64,000 nucleotides of DNA from contig JADZDD010000006.1 of assembly GCA_020851235.1 (NCBI GenBank), positions 62,001 through 126,000 on the forward strand, in the 5' to 3' direction. This DNA comes from Burkholderiales bacterium (GTDB lineage: Bacteria; Pseudomonadota; Gammaproteobacteria; Burkholderiales; Casimicrobiaceae). Every line of letters starts with the position of its first letter. The first letter of the stretch is position 1. Below are positions 25,382-34,339 of this stretch, in pieces. Below the pieces are notes generated by a model, which saw only the letters and a program-made list of their open reading frames with translations, was not told the DNA's origin and ran no database searches. The translations under genes and the position numbers were made by a program.

Positions 25382-26380
25382 CTACTTGCCGCGCACCTTG
25401 GCGATCTCGGCGCGCAGGCGCTTCAGGTTGTCGGCACCCCAGCGTGCTTCGAGGTTGGCGTACGCGGGCTCCACCTTGGCCTGGAAGGCGGCACGGTCGG
25501 GCTCATCGATGATCTTGATCCGGCCGGACTTGCGCATCTCTTCCAGCATGCTCTTCTCGCGGCCTTGCTGGAGCTCGGTGTTCTTTGCCGACACCGCCGC
25601 GGCCTCCTCGAGCAGGATCTTCTGGTTCTCGGGCGAGAGTTTCGCGAGCGCCGTCTTGTTGATGACGATGGTGTTGTTCTGCAGCATGTGCCGCGTCATC
25701 GTGAGCACGGCCTGCACTTCGTAGAACTTGCGCGAGAAGATCGTGGGGATGGGGTTCTCCTGACCGTCGACCGTCTTCTGCTGGAGCGCGGTGTACACCT
25801 CGCCGAACGGGATGGGCGTCGGAGCGGCACCAAAGGCGCGAACCATTTCCACCCAGATCGGGCTCTCGGGAACGCGGATCTTGAGTCCGGCCATGTCCTC
25901 GGGCTTGCGGACCTCGCGCTCGGTGAACGTGAAGTTGCGCCAACCCCAGTACAGGATCTTGGACAGCGGCACGATGTTGTGCTTGTCGCGCAGCTCGTTC
26001 CAGAGGGGGTCGAAGGCAGGGCCGCGCAGCACGGTCTCGGCCTCCTTCCAGTCCTTCCACAGGAAGGGGCCGCTCGCCATCTCCATCGCCGGCACGAGCG
26101 CGGACATGACCGCCATGCTCGGCGCCGACATGTCGAGCGCGCCCTGCTTCACCTGCTGGACGAGGTCGGCTTCCTTGCCGAGCTGCTCGGAGGGATAGAT
26201 GCGAATCGTCACCGCGCCCTTGGTGCGCGTCTTCACCCGCTCGGCGAGCTCGTTGAACATGTCGTTGGCGACTTCGCCGGGCGCGTTGGCGTGTCCGAAG
26301 CGAAGCGTCTGGGCCGCGGTGAACGTCGGAAACGCCAACGTGGCAGCGAGCGCGAGGGCAGCGACTCCAGTCTTGATCAT
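25382..26380 (-). CDS. dctP: TRAP transporter substrate-binding protein, DctP-type
   Basis: A predicted 332-residue periplasmic receptor. AGGAGAAACC precedes the ATG at 26380, which begins a signal peptide cleaved near TFTAAQ. The mature chain opens with TLRFGHANAPGEVAND and continues with the DctP-type YPSEQLGKEADLVQQVKQGALDM. The conserved Arg used for substrate carboxylate binding is likely in LKIRVPESPIW. It is the first gene of the dctP-dctQ-dctM-dehydratase operon. The ligand is probably a sugar acid, judged from the dehydratase rather than from binding residues. Confidence 0.93.
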   Translation of the reverse strand: MIKTGVAALALAATLAFPTFTAAQTLRFGHANAPGEVANDMFNELAERVKTRTKGAVTIRIYPSEQLGKEADLVQQVKQGALDMSAPSMAVMSALVPAMEMASGPFLWKDWKEAETVLRGPAFDPLWNELRDKHNIVPLSKILYWGWRNFTFTEREVRKPEDMAGLKIRVPESPIWVEMVRAFGAAPTPIPFGEVYTALQQKTVDGQENPIPTIFSRKFYEVQAVLTMTRHMLQNNTIVINKTALAKLSPENQKILLEEAAAVSAKNTELQQGREKSMLEEMRKSGRIKIIDEPDRAAFQAKVEPAYANLEARWGADNLKRLRAEIAKVRGK

Positions 26381-26695
26381 GGTTTCTCCTCGATGGTGGG
26401 GGGAAGGCGGAAACGAGTGTCGTCGCATCGGCGCACGCGCCGAGCCGCTGCGACGTATGCGCGCCGACGCGCATCCTTCACGCGCTTTCCGGCAGCGACG
26501 ATGTTCTCGGGGTGATCGTGGATCGCGCCGATGCTACGGAGGGCTCCGGGTCGTGTCAACCGACCCGCACGGAGTCGCGAGCGACACGTGCACGGGCACG
26601 GCGGATATCACCGCGGGAGCCGTCAGACGGTAGCGCGCATGCGCCTGTCCGCCACCGCAACGCGCGGGGTCGAAGCGATGCGCGACGGGTGGGCG
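26381..26695. other. Intergenic region upstream of dctP
   Basis: 315 bases between the dctP start and the nrdB stop. It must contain the TRAP operon promoter and the end of the nrd transcript, but no convincing -10/-35 pair, operator or hairpin with a T-run was identified. No coding sequence is supported. Confidence 0.5.
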
Positions 26696-27868
26696 TCAAT
26701 CCCAGCTCAGCGCGCCACCCGTCTTGTATTCGGTGACCCGCGTCTCGAAGAAGTTCTTCTCCTTCTTCAGGTCGATCATCTCCGCCATCCACGGGAACGG
26801 GTTGTCCGCCTTCCCGAACAGCGGATCGAGGCCGATCTGCTGGCAGCGCCGGTTGGCGATGAAGCGCAGGTATTCCTTGAACATGGGCGCGTTGAGCCCG
26901 AGGACGCCACGCGGCATCGTGTCCTCCGCGTAACGGTACTCGAGCTCGACGCCCTTGGCGATCAGCGCCGCGATCTCCGTCTTGAACTCCGCCGTCCACA
27001 GGTGCGGATTCTCGAGCTTGATCGTGTTGATGAGGTCGATGCCGAAGTTGCAGTGCATCGACTCGTCGCGCAGGATGTACTGGTACTGCTCGGAGGCGCC
27101 GGTCATCTTGTTCTGGCGCCCCATGGCGAGGATCTGGACGAACCCCACGTAGAAGAAGAGGCCCTCCATGATGCAGGCAAACACGATGAGGCTCTTCAGG
27201 AGCTGCTGGTCCGCGGTCGCGGTGCCGGTCCGGAACGTGGGATCGGTGAGCGTGTCGATGAAGGGGATGAGGAACTCGTCCTTGGCGCGGATCGATTCGA
27301 TCTCGTGGTATGCATTGAAGATCTCGCCCTCGTCGAGCCCCAGGCTCTCGACGATGTACTGGTAGGCGTGCGTGTGGATCGCCTCCTCGAACGCCTGGCG
27401 CAACAGGTACTGGCGGCATTCCGGCGCGGTGATGTGGCGGTAGGTGCCGAGGACGATGTTATTGGCAGCAAGCGAGTCGGCGGTGACGAAGAAACCCAGA
27501 TTGCGCTTGACGATGAGGCGTTCGTCGTCGGTCAGGCCGCGCGGGTTCTTCCACAGCTCGATGTCGCGCTGCATGTTGATCTCTTGCGGCATCCAGTGGT
27601 TGGCGCACCCGGCGAGATACTTGTCCCACGCCCACTTGTACTTGAACGGGACGAGCTGGTTGACGTCGGCGGTGCCGTTGATGACACGCTTGTCCTCGAC
27701 GCGCACGCGCTGGAAATCCGTCGGCGGCGTTGCGCCCGCCGCGACACCGTCGTGCACGGGCGCGAGCGGCCGCGCGCCGGCCGCGATGCCACCGCTCGCC
27801 GGAATTCGGACACTCGGGGAAGTCCGTTGGAGGAGGGGGGAGGGCGCGTCGTCGTCGAAAGTGAGCAT
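26696..27868 (-). CDS. nrdB: Class Ia ribonucleotide reductase beta subunit
   Basis: A predicted 390-residue subunit carrying the di-iron tyrosyl radical for reducing ribonucleoside diphosphates with NrdA. Iron-ligand segments are visible: [47 protein letters not shown], and the C-terminal block [13 protein letters not shown]. The C-terminus ([18 protein letters not shown]) is the type that docks into NrdA. A ~55-residue N-terminal extension precedes the conserved region. It is the third gene after nrdA and DUF2442 on the same strand, 74 bases after the latter. Confidence 0.95.
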   Translation of the reverse strand: MLTFDDDAPSPLLQRTSPSVRIPASGGIAAGARPLAPVHDGVAAGATPPTDFQRVRVEDKRVINGTADVNQLVPFKYKWAWDKYLAGCANHWMPQEINMQRDIELWKNPRGLTDDERLIVKRNLGFFVTADSLAANNIVLGTYRHITAPECRQYLLRQAFEEAIHTHAYQYIVESLGLDEGEIFNAYHEIESIRAKDEFLIPFIDTLTDPTFRTGTATADQQLLKSLIVFACIMEGLFFYVGFVQILAMGRQNKMTGASEQYQYILRDESMHCNFGIDLINTIKLENPHLWTAEFKTEIAALIAKGVELEYRYAEDTMPRGVLGLNAPMFKEYLRFIANRRCQQIGLDPLFGKADNPFPWMAEMIDLKKEKNFFETRVTEYKTGGALSWD

Positions 27869-27942
27869 GGCGGGTCAATGGGGTCCGAGGTTGTTCGGGA
27901 GGGGGACGCCGTAGGGCGCGAGCGCCGGCAGGTGTCCGGCAA

Positions 27943-28206
27943 TCAGTGCATTTCCTTCAAGCGCTCGTAGAGAAACTCGGGAGCGAAGTCGACGCCGTCC
28001 TGCCAGGCGATCGAAGCGAGCCCGTAGTCGAGATAGAAGGCGCCGAAGCGCTCGCGATCGCGCAGTGACGAGTGCCCGTCGCCGTGGAGCTCGTCGGCGA
28101 GGTCGACGACGCCCTTGCGACCGTCGTTGAACTCGAGCCAGATCTTGTAATCGCCCAGATAACGGGCCTCCACGACGTGGCAAGGCTGGGATTCATAGCG
28201 AGGCAA
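27943..28206 (-). CDS. DUF2442 protein with TTG start
   Basis: A predicted 87-residue protein matching DUF2442 by its pattern VVEARYLGDYKIWLEFNDGRKGVVDL...DFAPEFLYERL. Translation begins at TTG 28206: GGGAGGT lies about 5 bases upstream, and the only nearby ATG (28196) is in another frame and gives no conserved protein. DUF2442 proteins often partner DUF4160 proteins in toxin-antitoxin-like pairs, but no DUF4160 gene is present here. It sits between nrdA (116-bp gap) and nrdB, so it is probably co-transcribed with them. Confidence 0.85.
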   Translation of the reverse strand: MPRYESQPCHVVEARYLGDYKIWLEFNDGRKGVVDLADELHGDGHSSLRDRERFGAFYLDYGLASIAWQDGVDFAPEFLYERLKEMH

Positions 28207-28322
28207 GGCGGACCTCCCTTCGGGCTATGGGCGATACCGGAAACGAAGGCGACACGGGGCGTGGCGTGCCGACGCGCGATTGCCGCACGGCCGCAGGCGA
28301 CGCCGGCGCAGCGCGCGTCGCG

Positions 28323-31244
28323 TCATTGACAGGCTTCGCACGTGGGGTCGTCGATCGCGCAGAACTTGGGCGCGATGACGTCGATCGGCGAGGACGGCAC
28401 GGCTGCCGTCGTGGCAGCGAGCGATCCGCCGCCGTCGGCCATCACGGCATTGAGCTCGCCGCCACGTCCGGTCGACTTCTCGGCCGAAGTCGCGGCGAGT
28501 GAGCGCAGGTAGTAGGTCGTCTTCAAGCCGCGGACCCAGGCGAGCTTGTACGTCTCGTCGAGCTTCTTGCCCGATGCGCCTGCCATGTAGATGTTGAGGC
28601 TTTGCGCCTGGTCGATCCACTTCTGGCGACGCGCGGCAGCCTCGACGATCCATCGCGGCTCGACCTCGAACGCCGTGGCATACAGTGCGCGCAGTTCGGC
28701 GGGAACGCGATCGACCCTGGCGAGCGAGCCGTCAAAGTACTTGAGGTCCGACACCATCACCTCGTCCCACTGGCCGAGCGCCTTGAGATCGGCGACGAGC
28801 TGCTCGTTGACGATGGTGAACTCGCCCGAGAGGTTCGACTTCACGTAGACGTTCTGGTATTCCGGCTCGATCGACGCGGCAACGCCGACGATGTTGGAGA
28901 TGGTGGCCGTGGGTGCGATGGCGACACAGTTCGAGTTGCGCATCCCGTGCTGCCGGATGTTCTCGCGCAGCGCAGCCCAGTCGAGCGTCGACGACAGGTC
29001 GACGTCGAGGAAGCCGCCGCGCTCCTCGGCGAGGAGTGCGAGCGAGTCGTGCGGCAGGATCCCGCGATCCCACAGCGACCCTGCGTACGACGAGTAGCGG
29101 CCACGCTCCTGCGCGAGCTCGCACGACGCCCAGTAGGCGTGGTAACAGACCGCTTCCATCGAGCGGTCGGCGAACGCGACCGCCGCGTCCGACGCGTACG
29201 GGATGCGCATGCGGTGCAGGCAGTCCTGGAACCCCATGATCCCCAGTCCCACCGGACGATGCCGCAGATTGCTGTCGCGAGCCTTCTTGACGGCGTAGTA
29301 GTTGATGTCGATCACGTTGTCGAGCATCCGCATCGCGGTGCGGATCGTCCGCTGCAGCTTGGCGTGATCGAGCTGCCAGCCCTGCGCACCTCGCTGCATG
29401 TGCGCGACGAGATTCACCGATCCGAGATTGCACACGGCGATCTCGCTCTCGCTCGTGTTGAGCGTGATCTCGGTGCACAGGTTGGAGCTGTGCACCGTGC
29501 CCACGTGCGACTGCGGCGAGCGCACGTTGCAGGCATCCTTGAAGGTGATCCAAGGATGCCCCGTCTCGAAGAGCATCGACAGCATCTTGCGCCACAGCGC
29601 GACCGCAGGCACCTTCTTGAAGAGCTTCAGCTCCCCGCGCGCCACGCGCTCCTCGTGACGCAGGTACGCCGCCTCGAAAGCCCGGCCCCACGTGTCGTGG
29701 AGGTCCGGAACGTTGGAGGGGGAGAAGAGGGTCCACTCGCCACCGTCCATCACGCGCTTCATGAAAAGATCCGGAACCCAGTTCGCGGTATTCATGTCGT
29801 GCGTACGGCGCCGATCGTCGCCGGTGTTCTTGCGCAGCTCGAGGAACTCCTCGATGTCGAGGTGCCAGGTTTCGAGGTACGCGCACACGGCACCCTTGCG
29901 CTTTCCGCCCTGGTTGACCGCGACCGCCGTGTCGTTCACCACCTTGAGGAACGGGACGACGCCCTGGGACTTGCCGTTGGTGCCCTTGATGTGCGAGCCC
30001 ATCGCGCGCACGTTGGTCCAGTCGTTGCCGAGCCCGCCGGCGAATTTGGACAGGAGGGCGTTCTCCTTGATGGCCTCGTAGATGCCATTGAGATCGTCGG
30101 CGACCGTCGTGAGGTAGCACGACGACAATTGCGAGCGATGCGTTCCCGAGTTGAAGAGGGTGGGCGTGCTCGACATGAAGTCGAACGTGGACAGCACGTC
30201 GTAGAACTCGATCGCCCGTGCCTCGCGATCGACCTCGTTGAGGGCGAGGCCCATGGCCACGCGCATGAAGAAGCACTGCGGCAACTCGAACCGGCGTCCG
30301 CCGGCGTACTGGTCGACGAGGAAGTAACGGTCGTAGAGCGTTTGCAGGCCGAGGTAGCCGAACTGGAGGTCGCGCTCGGGTTGCAGCGCCGCGGCGAGGC
30401 GGGGCAGGTCGTACTGGAGCAGCGCTTCGTTCAGCAGGCCGATCTTCACGCCGTGCTGCACGAACTGCGGGAAGTACTCGGGGTACTTCTGCGTCATGTT
30501 TGCCTGTGTGGCCTCTTCGCCCAGCGCCTCGAAGCGCAGCGCGTCGAGCAGCAGCCGCGCGGTCACGTAGGAGTACGCAGGATCCTTCTCGATCAAGGCC
30601 CGCGCCGAGAGCACCACGCCCTTGCGCACCTCCTCGACGGCCACGCCGTCGTAGAGGTCCTTCAGCGTGGCCTGCAGGATGCGTTCGGGGTCGGCGTCGG
30701 CGAAGCCCTCGCACGATGCGCGGACGAGAGCGGTGAGGCGGTCGAGGTCGAGCGGCCGGCGCACGCCGTTGTCGGTGACGTTGATCGTGTGCCCTCCCGC
30801 CGGCGGATGCACCGCAGCGCGCGCCTGGGCGCGCTCCTGCGCCCGCTTCTCGCGATACAGCACGTACGCGCGCGCCACCTCGTGCTCGCCGCCGCGCATG
30901 AGCGCGAGTTCGACCTGGTCCTGGATCTCCTCGATGTGAATGGCGCCACCTTCGGGCTTGCGCTTCACCAGCGAGGCGGCGACGACCTCGGTGAGGCTTG
31001 CCACCTGCTCGCGCACGCGGGCCGACGTCGCGCCCTGGCTGCCCGTCACCGCGAGAAAGGCCTTGGTCATCGCGATGCTGATCTTCGACGGCTCGAAGCC
31101 GACCACCGCGCCGTTGCGGCGGATGACCTTGTACTGGGCGAAGCGCGGATCCGTTCCGCTCGTGATCGGACTGCCGGCCTCACCGACCAAGAGTTCTCGT
31201 GGCGGTGCGGAAGGGATCGACGGGGGGGTGGGCGACGTTTGCAT
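28323..31244 (-). CDS. nrdA: Class Ia ribonucleotide reductase alpha subunit with two ATP-cones
   Basis: A predicted 973-residue catalytic subunit. Residues ~38-135 form an ATP-cone (YKVIRRNGAVVGFEPSKI). A second, more divergent cone follows at ~148-240 (NVTDNGVRRPLDLDRL...YVTARLLL). The catalytic barrel contains SSCYLTTVADDLNGIYEAI, GGLGNDWTNVRAMGSHIKG, SNLCTEITLN and GLGIMGFQDCLHRM. The C-terminus ends in CEACQ, the redox pair reduced by thioredoxin or glutaredoxin. ATG 31244 follows AGGAGAAGG; the frame upstream is non-conserved. Two tandem cones and this length resemble Pseudomonas-type NrdA. Confidence 0.95.
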   Translation of the reverse strand: MQTSPTPPSIPSAPPRELLVGEAGSPITSGTDPRFAQYKVIRRNGAVVGFEPSKISIAMTKAFLAVTGSQGATSARVREQVASLTEVVAASLVKRKPEGGAIHIEEIQDQVELALMRGGEHEVARAYVLYREKRAQERAQARAAVHPPAGGHTINVTDNGVRRPLDLDRLTALVRASCEGFADADPERILQATLKDLYDGVAVEEVRKGVVLSARALIEKDPAYSYVTARLLLDALRFEALGEEATQANMTQKYPEYFPQFVQHGVKIGLLNEALLQYDLPRLAAALQPERDLQFGYLGLQTLYDRYFLVDQYAGGRRFELPQCFFMRVAMGLALNEVDREARAIEFYDVLSTFDFMSSTPTLFNSGTHRSQLSSCYLTTVADDLNGIYEAIKENALLSKFAGGLGNDWTNVRAMGSHIKGTNGKSQGVVPFLKVVNDTAVAVNQGGKRKGAVCAYLETWHLDIEEFLELRKNTGDDRRRTHDMNTANWVPDLFMKRVMDGGEWTLFSPSNVPDLHDTWGRAFEAAYLRHEERVARGELKLFKKVPAVALWRKMLSMLFETGHPWITFKDACNVRSPQSHVGTVHSSNLCTEITLNTSESEIAVCNLGSVNLVAHMQRGAQGWQLDHAKLQRTIRTAMRMLDNVIDINYYAVKKARDSNLRHRPVGLGIMGFQDCLHRMRIPYASDAAVAFADRSMEAVCYHAYWASCELAQERGRYSSYAGSLWDRGILPHDSLALLAEERGGFLDVDLSSTLDWAALRENIRQHGMRNSNCVAIAPTATISNIVGVAASIEPEYQNVYVKSNLSGEFTIVNEQLVADLKALGQWDEVMVSDLKYFDGSLARVDRVPAELRALYATAFEVEPRWIVEAAARRQKWIDQAQSLNIYMAGASGKKLDETYKLAWVRGLKTTYYLRSLAATSAEKSTGRGGELNAVMADGGGSLAATTAAVPSSPIDVIAPKFCAIDDPTCEACQ

Positions 31245-31530
31245 GCTGACCTTCTCCTGCGTTGTTCTTGATGGCGGCGCGCTTGGGCGACCTTCCTTCG
31301 CGGGGCCGCGATAGCGCGCCGCGCGCCGCGGGCGCACGCCGCACTCTCGCGGCGCAGACACGCGCCGCAGCGACGGCACACGGCGGACGTGCGGTCGACT
31401 CCCTGCGTGTAACGTGCCCAAGGGATGGCGATGTGGCCGGCGCGGCCTTCCCCGTGCGCAAACGGGGTCGTCCGGGGCGCGCCCTGGGCATGCACGGCAA
31501 TCCCGAGCCATCGCCGTGCGAGGTCCAACC

Positions 31531-31544
31531 CACTAGATCTTGTG
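31531..31544 (-). promoter_or_regulatory. NrdR box 1 (candidate)
   Basis: CACTAGATCTTGTG (read on the minus strand as CACAAGATCTAGTG) closely fits the NrdR consensus (ACACwATATnTwGTGT-like) upstream of nrdA. NrdR represses ribonucleotide reductase genes when dATP is high. The nrdA start is ~287 bases away, so a long leader is implied. Confidence 0.6.
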
Positions 31545-31561
31545 TTCTGGGGGCTCGTGAA

Positions 31562-31575
31562 GCCTAAGGATAGTA
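31562..31575 (-). promoter_or_regulatory. NrdR box 2 (degenerate candidate)
   Basis: GCCTAAGGATAGTA keeps the CTA...T.GT pattern of box 1 and starts exactly 31 bp from it, the spacing typical of paired NrdR sites. By itself the match is weak; the spacing is the main support. Confidence 0.4.
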
Positions 31576-31595
31576 GCTGTTTCGGCGAACGGCAA
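31567..31595 (-). promoter_or_regulatory. Candidate nrd promoter
   Basis: On the minus strand TTGCCG (31595-31590), 17 bases and TATCCT (31572-31567) form a weak sigma-70 promoter. It overlaps NrdR box 2 and would start between the two boxes, as expected for repression. Confidence 0.35.
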
Positions 31596-31729
31596 GCGAA
31601 ATCTCGCGGCCGGCGTAGCCGCTCGTCGCCATGAGCGCGGCATCATGATCCGCGCCGCCGCAAGCGCCGCCGTGCGTGCGGCGCCCGCGTTTCGCAGCGC
31701 GAGGGTCGTCATGCACGCGGGTTCGCCGG

Positions 31730-31756
31730 GATGCAACGATGATGACTTGTTGCATC
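31730..31756. promoter_or_regulatory. 27-bp inverted repeat upstream of hyi, candidate operator
   Basis: GATGCAAC-N11-GTTGCATC is a perfect 8-bp inverted repeat 55 bases before the hyi start. The half-site spacing suits a dimeric HTH regulator such as LacI, GntR or LysR types. No regulator gene is adjacent. The rest of the 31245-31810 gap, apart from the nrd signals, shows nothing else recognisable. Confidence 0.45.
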
Positions 31757-31810
31757 TGCCACCCTGGGGCACATTACCCGAGTGTCGAGTCCAAAGGAGG
31801 CTTGCATCCC

Positions 31811-32620
31811 ATGCCGCGCTTTGCTGCCAACCTCACGTTCCTCTTCAACGAAGTGCCATTCCTCGATCGCTTCGCCGAGGCGGCACGCGCCGGATTCCGG
31901 GCGGTCGAGTTTGCCTTCGGCTACGACTTCGCTGCGACGGACATCGCCGCGCGCGCTGCCGCGCACGGGCTCGAGGTCGTCCTCATCAACGCACCCCCCG
32001 GTGACTTCGCTGCAGGCGAACGCGGCCTGGCCTCGCTTCCCGGTCGCGAGCGCGACTTTGCCGCGAGCATCACCACCGCGCTGCGTTACGCGCAGGCGCT
32101 GCGATGCCCACGCATCCACGTCATGGCGGGCGTCGTCCCCGACGGCGCGGACGCTGCCGACCGGGCGCGCCGCTGGCAGTGCTTCAGGCAAAACCTCGCA
32201 CTCGCCTGCCGCGAGGCGGCCGCGGTGGGCATCACGGTGATGATCGAGCCCATCAACCCGCGCGACTTCCCGGGGTACCTCCTCACCACGCAAGCGGAGG
32301 CCCATGCGCTGCGGGAGGAACTCGGATTGCCGAACCTTTCGGTGCAAATGGACTTCTATCACGCGCAGATGGTCGAAGGCGATCTCGCCACCAAGTTCCG
32401 GCGCTGGCAACCCCATATCGGTCACGTGCAGATCGCCGGCGTTCCCGGCCGCCACGAGCCCGACGTGGGCGAGATCAACTACCCGTATCTGTTCCGCCTC
32501 CTCGACGACCTTCGCTACGAGGGATGGGTGGGATGCGAATACAAGCCCGCGACAGACACGGTGGCAGGACTCGGGTGGCTGGACGCGTTCGTCGACCGAG
32601 GGCCTGCGCGCGGGGGCTGA
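31811..32620 (+). CDS. hyi: Hydroxypyruvate isomerase
   Basis: A predicted 269-residue TIM-barrel enzyme that interconverts hydroxypyruvate and tartronate semialdehyde. It opens with the family's [21 protein letters not shown] and has the Glu-containing [14 protein letters not shown], then [28 protein letters not shown], and EYKP near the end. A perfect AAAGGAGG precedes the ATG by 9 bases. It is divergent from nrdA and convergent with the first SDR gene. Together with the SDRs and the AraM-like gene it suggests a C3/sugar-acid route. OtnI-type enzymes that isomerise 2-oxo-tetronates look very similar, so the substrate may be larger than hydroxypyruvate. Confidence 0.87.
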   Translation: MPRFAANLTFLFNEVPFLDRFAEAARAGFRAVEFAFGYDFAATDIAARAAAHGLEVVLINAPPGDFAAGERGLASLPGRERDFAASITTALRYAQALRCPRIHVMAGVVPDGADAADRARRWQCFRQNLALACREAAAVGITVMIEPINPRDFPGYLLTTQAEAHALREELGLPNLSVQMDFYHAQMVEGDLATKFRRWQPHIGHVQIAGVPGRHEPDVGEINYPYLFRLLDDLRYEGWVGCEYKPATDTVAGLGWLDAFVDRGPARGG

Positions 32621-32685
32621 GGGCGGTCAAGGCTGGCACATGCCCAGCGTGCCGCCGCGACGATTCCTGCCGGTGATACGGTGAC

Positions 32686-33453
32686 CTACACCCCGGCCAG
32701 CACACCGCCGTCGATGAGGAACGAGGATCCCGTCACCATCGCCGACTCGTCCGAGCACAGGTACACGGCGAGGTGGCCGATCTCGTCGGGGCGGATCATG
32801 CGTCCGATGGGCTGGTACTCCGAGAAGCGCCGGAACGTCTCCTCCTCCTTGCCGGCGTAGGAGGTCTTGAGGTAGTTGTCGACCATCTCGGTATGCACCC
32901 GCGCGGGGCAGATGCAATTCGCGCGGATCCCCGATTTCACGAAGTCCAGCGCCACCGACCGCGTCATCATTTGCACCGCAGCCTTCGTCGCCGAGTACGC
33001 GAAGCGGTCGTGCATCGCCGTGACCGAGGCGAGGGACGCCATGTTGAGGATCACGCCGCCGCCACGCTCGATCATGCCCGGCAGGAGCGCCTTGGTGACG
33101 TTGAAGACGCCCTCGACGTTGACGCGAAACACGCGCCGCAGATCCTCGAGTTCGGTCTGCAGGATCGTTCCGACATGGATCACGCCGGCATTGTTGACGA
33201 GGACATCCGGCTCGAAGCCTGCCGCGCGCACAACGCCGCACGCGTCGTGGACGCTCGCCGGGTCCGCCACATCCATGCGCACCGCCAACGCCATCGCGCC
33301 ATCGCACAGCGTCGCTGCCTGGTGCCGCGCACGGTCGAGGTCGATGTCGGCGACGACCAGGCGCGCGCCCTCACGGGCAAGGGCTCGCGCGATCGCGAGC
33401 CCGATCCCGGTCGCAGCGCCGGTGACGAGCGCGGTCTTTCCGTGCAGCCGCAT
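32686..33453 (-). CDS. Short-chain dehydrogenase/reductase
   Basis: A predicted 255-residue NAD(P)-dependent oxidoreductase of the classical SDR family. It has the nucleotide motif VTGAATGIGLAIA at residues ~10-22, ADID after beta-2 (an Asp suggesting NAD preference), NNAG, the catalytic Ser region (MASLASV), YSATK as YxxxK, and a C-terminal VTGSSFLIDGGVLAG. It lies 31 bases downstream of a second SDR on the same strand. The pair probably oxidises a sugar alcohol or sugar acid; the substrate is not readable from the sequence. Confidence 0.9.
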   Translation of the reverse strand: MRLHGKTALVTGAATGIGLAIARALAREGARLVVADIDLDRARHQAATLCDGAMALAVRMDVADPASVHDACGVVRAAGFEPDVLVNNAGVIHVGTILQTELEDLRRVFRVNVEGVFNVTKALLPGMIERGGGVILNMASLASVTAMHDRFAYSATKAAVQMMTRSVALDFVKSGIRANCICPARVHTEMVDNYLKTSYAGKEEETFRRFSEYQPIGRMIRPDEIGHLAVYLCSDESAMVTGSSFLIDGGVLAGV

Positions 33454-33484
33454 GGTGCGATCCCTCCGGCTCGCGGTGCGCGAG

Positions 33485-34258
33485 CTATAGCCCCACCGAC
33501 ATCCCGCCGTCGATGAACACGATCTGCCCGGTCATGTAATCGGCCGCACGCGATGACAGGAAGACGGCGAGGCCGGCAATTTCGGCCGGCTCGCCCCAGC
33601 GGCCGGCGGGGGTGCGCTTGCACACCCAGGCGTTGAACTCGGCGTCGTCGATGAGCGCCCGATTCATCTCGGTGGCAAAGTAGCCCGGGGCGATGGCATT
33701 GACCTGGATGTTGTGCGCGGCCAGCTCCACCGCCATGCCGCGAGTGAGCTGGCGCACGCCTCCCTTGGCGGCGGCGTAGGGGATCACCGTCGGCCGGCCG
33801 AACTCGGACAGGAGCGAGGCGATGTGCACGATCTTGCCGTGCTTCCTCGCGATCATTCCCGGCAGGACGGCCTGCGACACCATGAACGGCGCGGTGAGGT
33901 TGGTCGCGATGACGTCGTTCCAGGCCTCGGGCGCGAAGTCCGGCATCGGAGCGCGCCGCTGGATGCCGGCGTTGTTGACGAGGATGTCGATGTGGCGATG
34001 CTTCGCGATCGCCGCCGCGATGCCGGCATGGATCGCGTCGCGGTCGGTGACGTCGAACGGAACGACGTCGGCGCGCAGGCCGGCCTGCACCAGGGTTTGC
34101 GCCGCGGCCTCGAGCTCGGCCGGCCGCCGGCCATTGAGGAGGACCGTTGCGCCGGCCTCGGCCATGCCGCGGGCAATGGCGAAGCCCAAACCGCGCGTGG
34201 CGCCGGTGACGAGCGCAACGCGTTCGCTCAAGCCGAAGGGGGACGAGGCAGGCGTCAT
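33485..34258 (-). CDS. Short-chain dehydrogenase/reductase, gluconate 5-dehydrogenase-like
   Basis: A predicted 257-residue SDR. It has SERVALVTGATRGLGFAIA at the N-terminus, LLNGRRP after beta-2 (Arg suggesting NADP use), NNAGIQRR (typical of gluconate 5-dehydrogenase relatives), catalytic Ser in HIASLLSE, YAAAK, and the C-terminal QIVFIDGGMSVGL. The ATG at 34258 gives the family's N-terminus; the open frame continues upstream to 34504 without conserved sequence. It leads the two-SDR operon and is divergent from the AraM-like gene. Ga5DH-like function is inferred from the NAGIQRR context and the neighbours. Confidence 0.88.
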   Translation of the reverse strand: MTPASSPFGLSERVALVTGATRGLGFAIARGMAEAGATVLLNGRRPAELEAAAQTLVQAGLRADVVPFDVTDRDAIHAGIAAAIAKHRHIDILVNNAGIQRRAPMPDFAPEAWNDVIATNLTAPFMVSQAVLPGMIARKHGKIVHIASLLSEFGRPTVIPYAAAKGGVRQLTRGMAVELAAHNIQVNAIAPGYFATEMNRALIDDAEFNAWVCKRTPAGRWGEPAEIAGLAVFLSSRAADYMTGQIVFIDGGMSVGL

Positions 34259-34330
34259 GGTCGGATTCCGTGAGGTCACTTCACACCCGTCATCGTGATG
34301 GTGGCGATGAACGGTCGGCAGACGAAGAAC

Positions 34331-34339
34331 ATCATACCA
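34331..34339 (-). promoter_or_regulatory. Extended -10 promoter for the SDR pair (candidate)
   Basis: The minus strand reads TGGTATGAT, an extended -10 (TGn plus TATGAT, 5 of 6 matches). Transcription would start near 34324, giving a ~66-nt leader before the SDR ATG at 34258. No clear -35 is present, as is common for extended -10 promoters. Confidence 0.35.

Noticed and set aside
28602..31271. 889-codon frame antisense to nrdA
   Set aside because: nrdA is complete and conserved; the antisense product is His/Arg/Val-biased without motifs.
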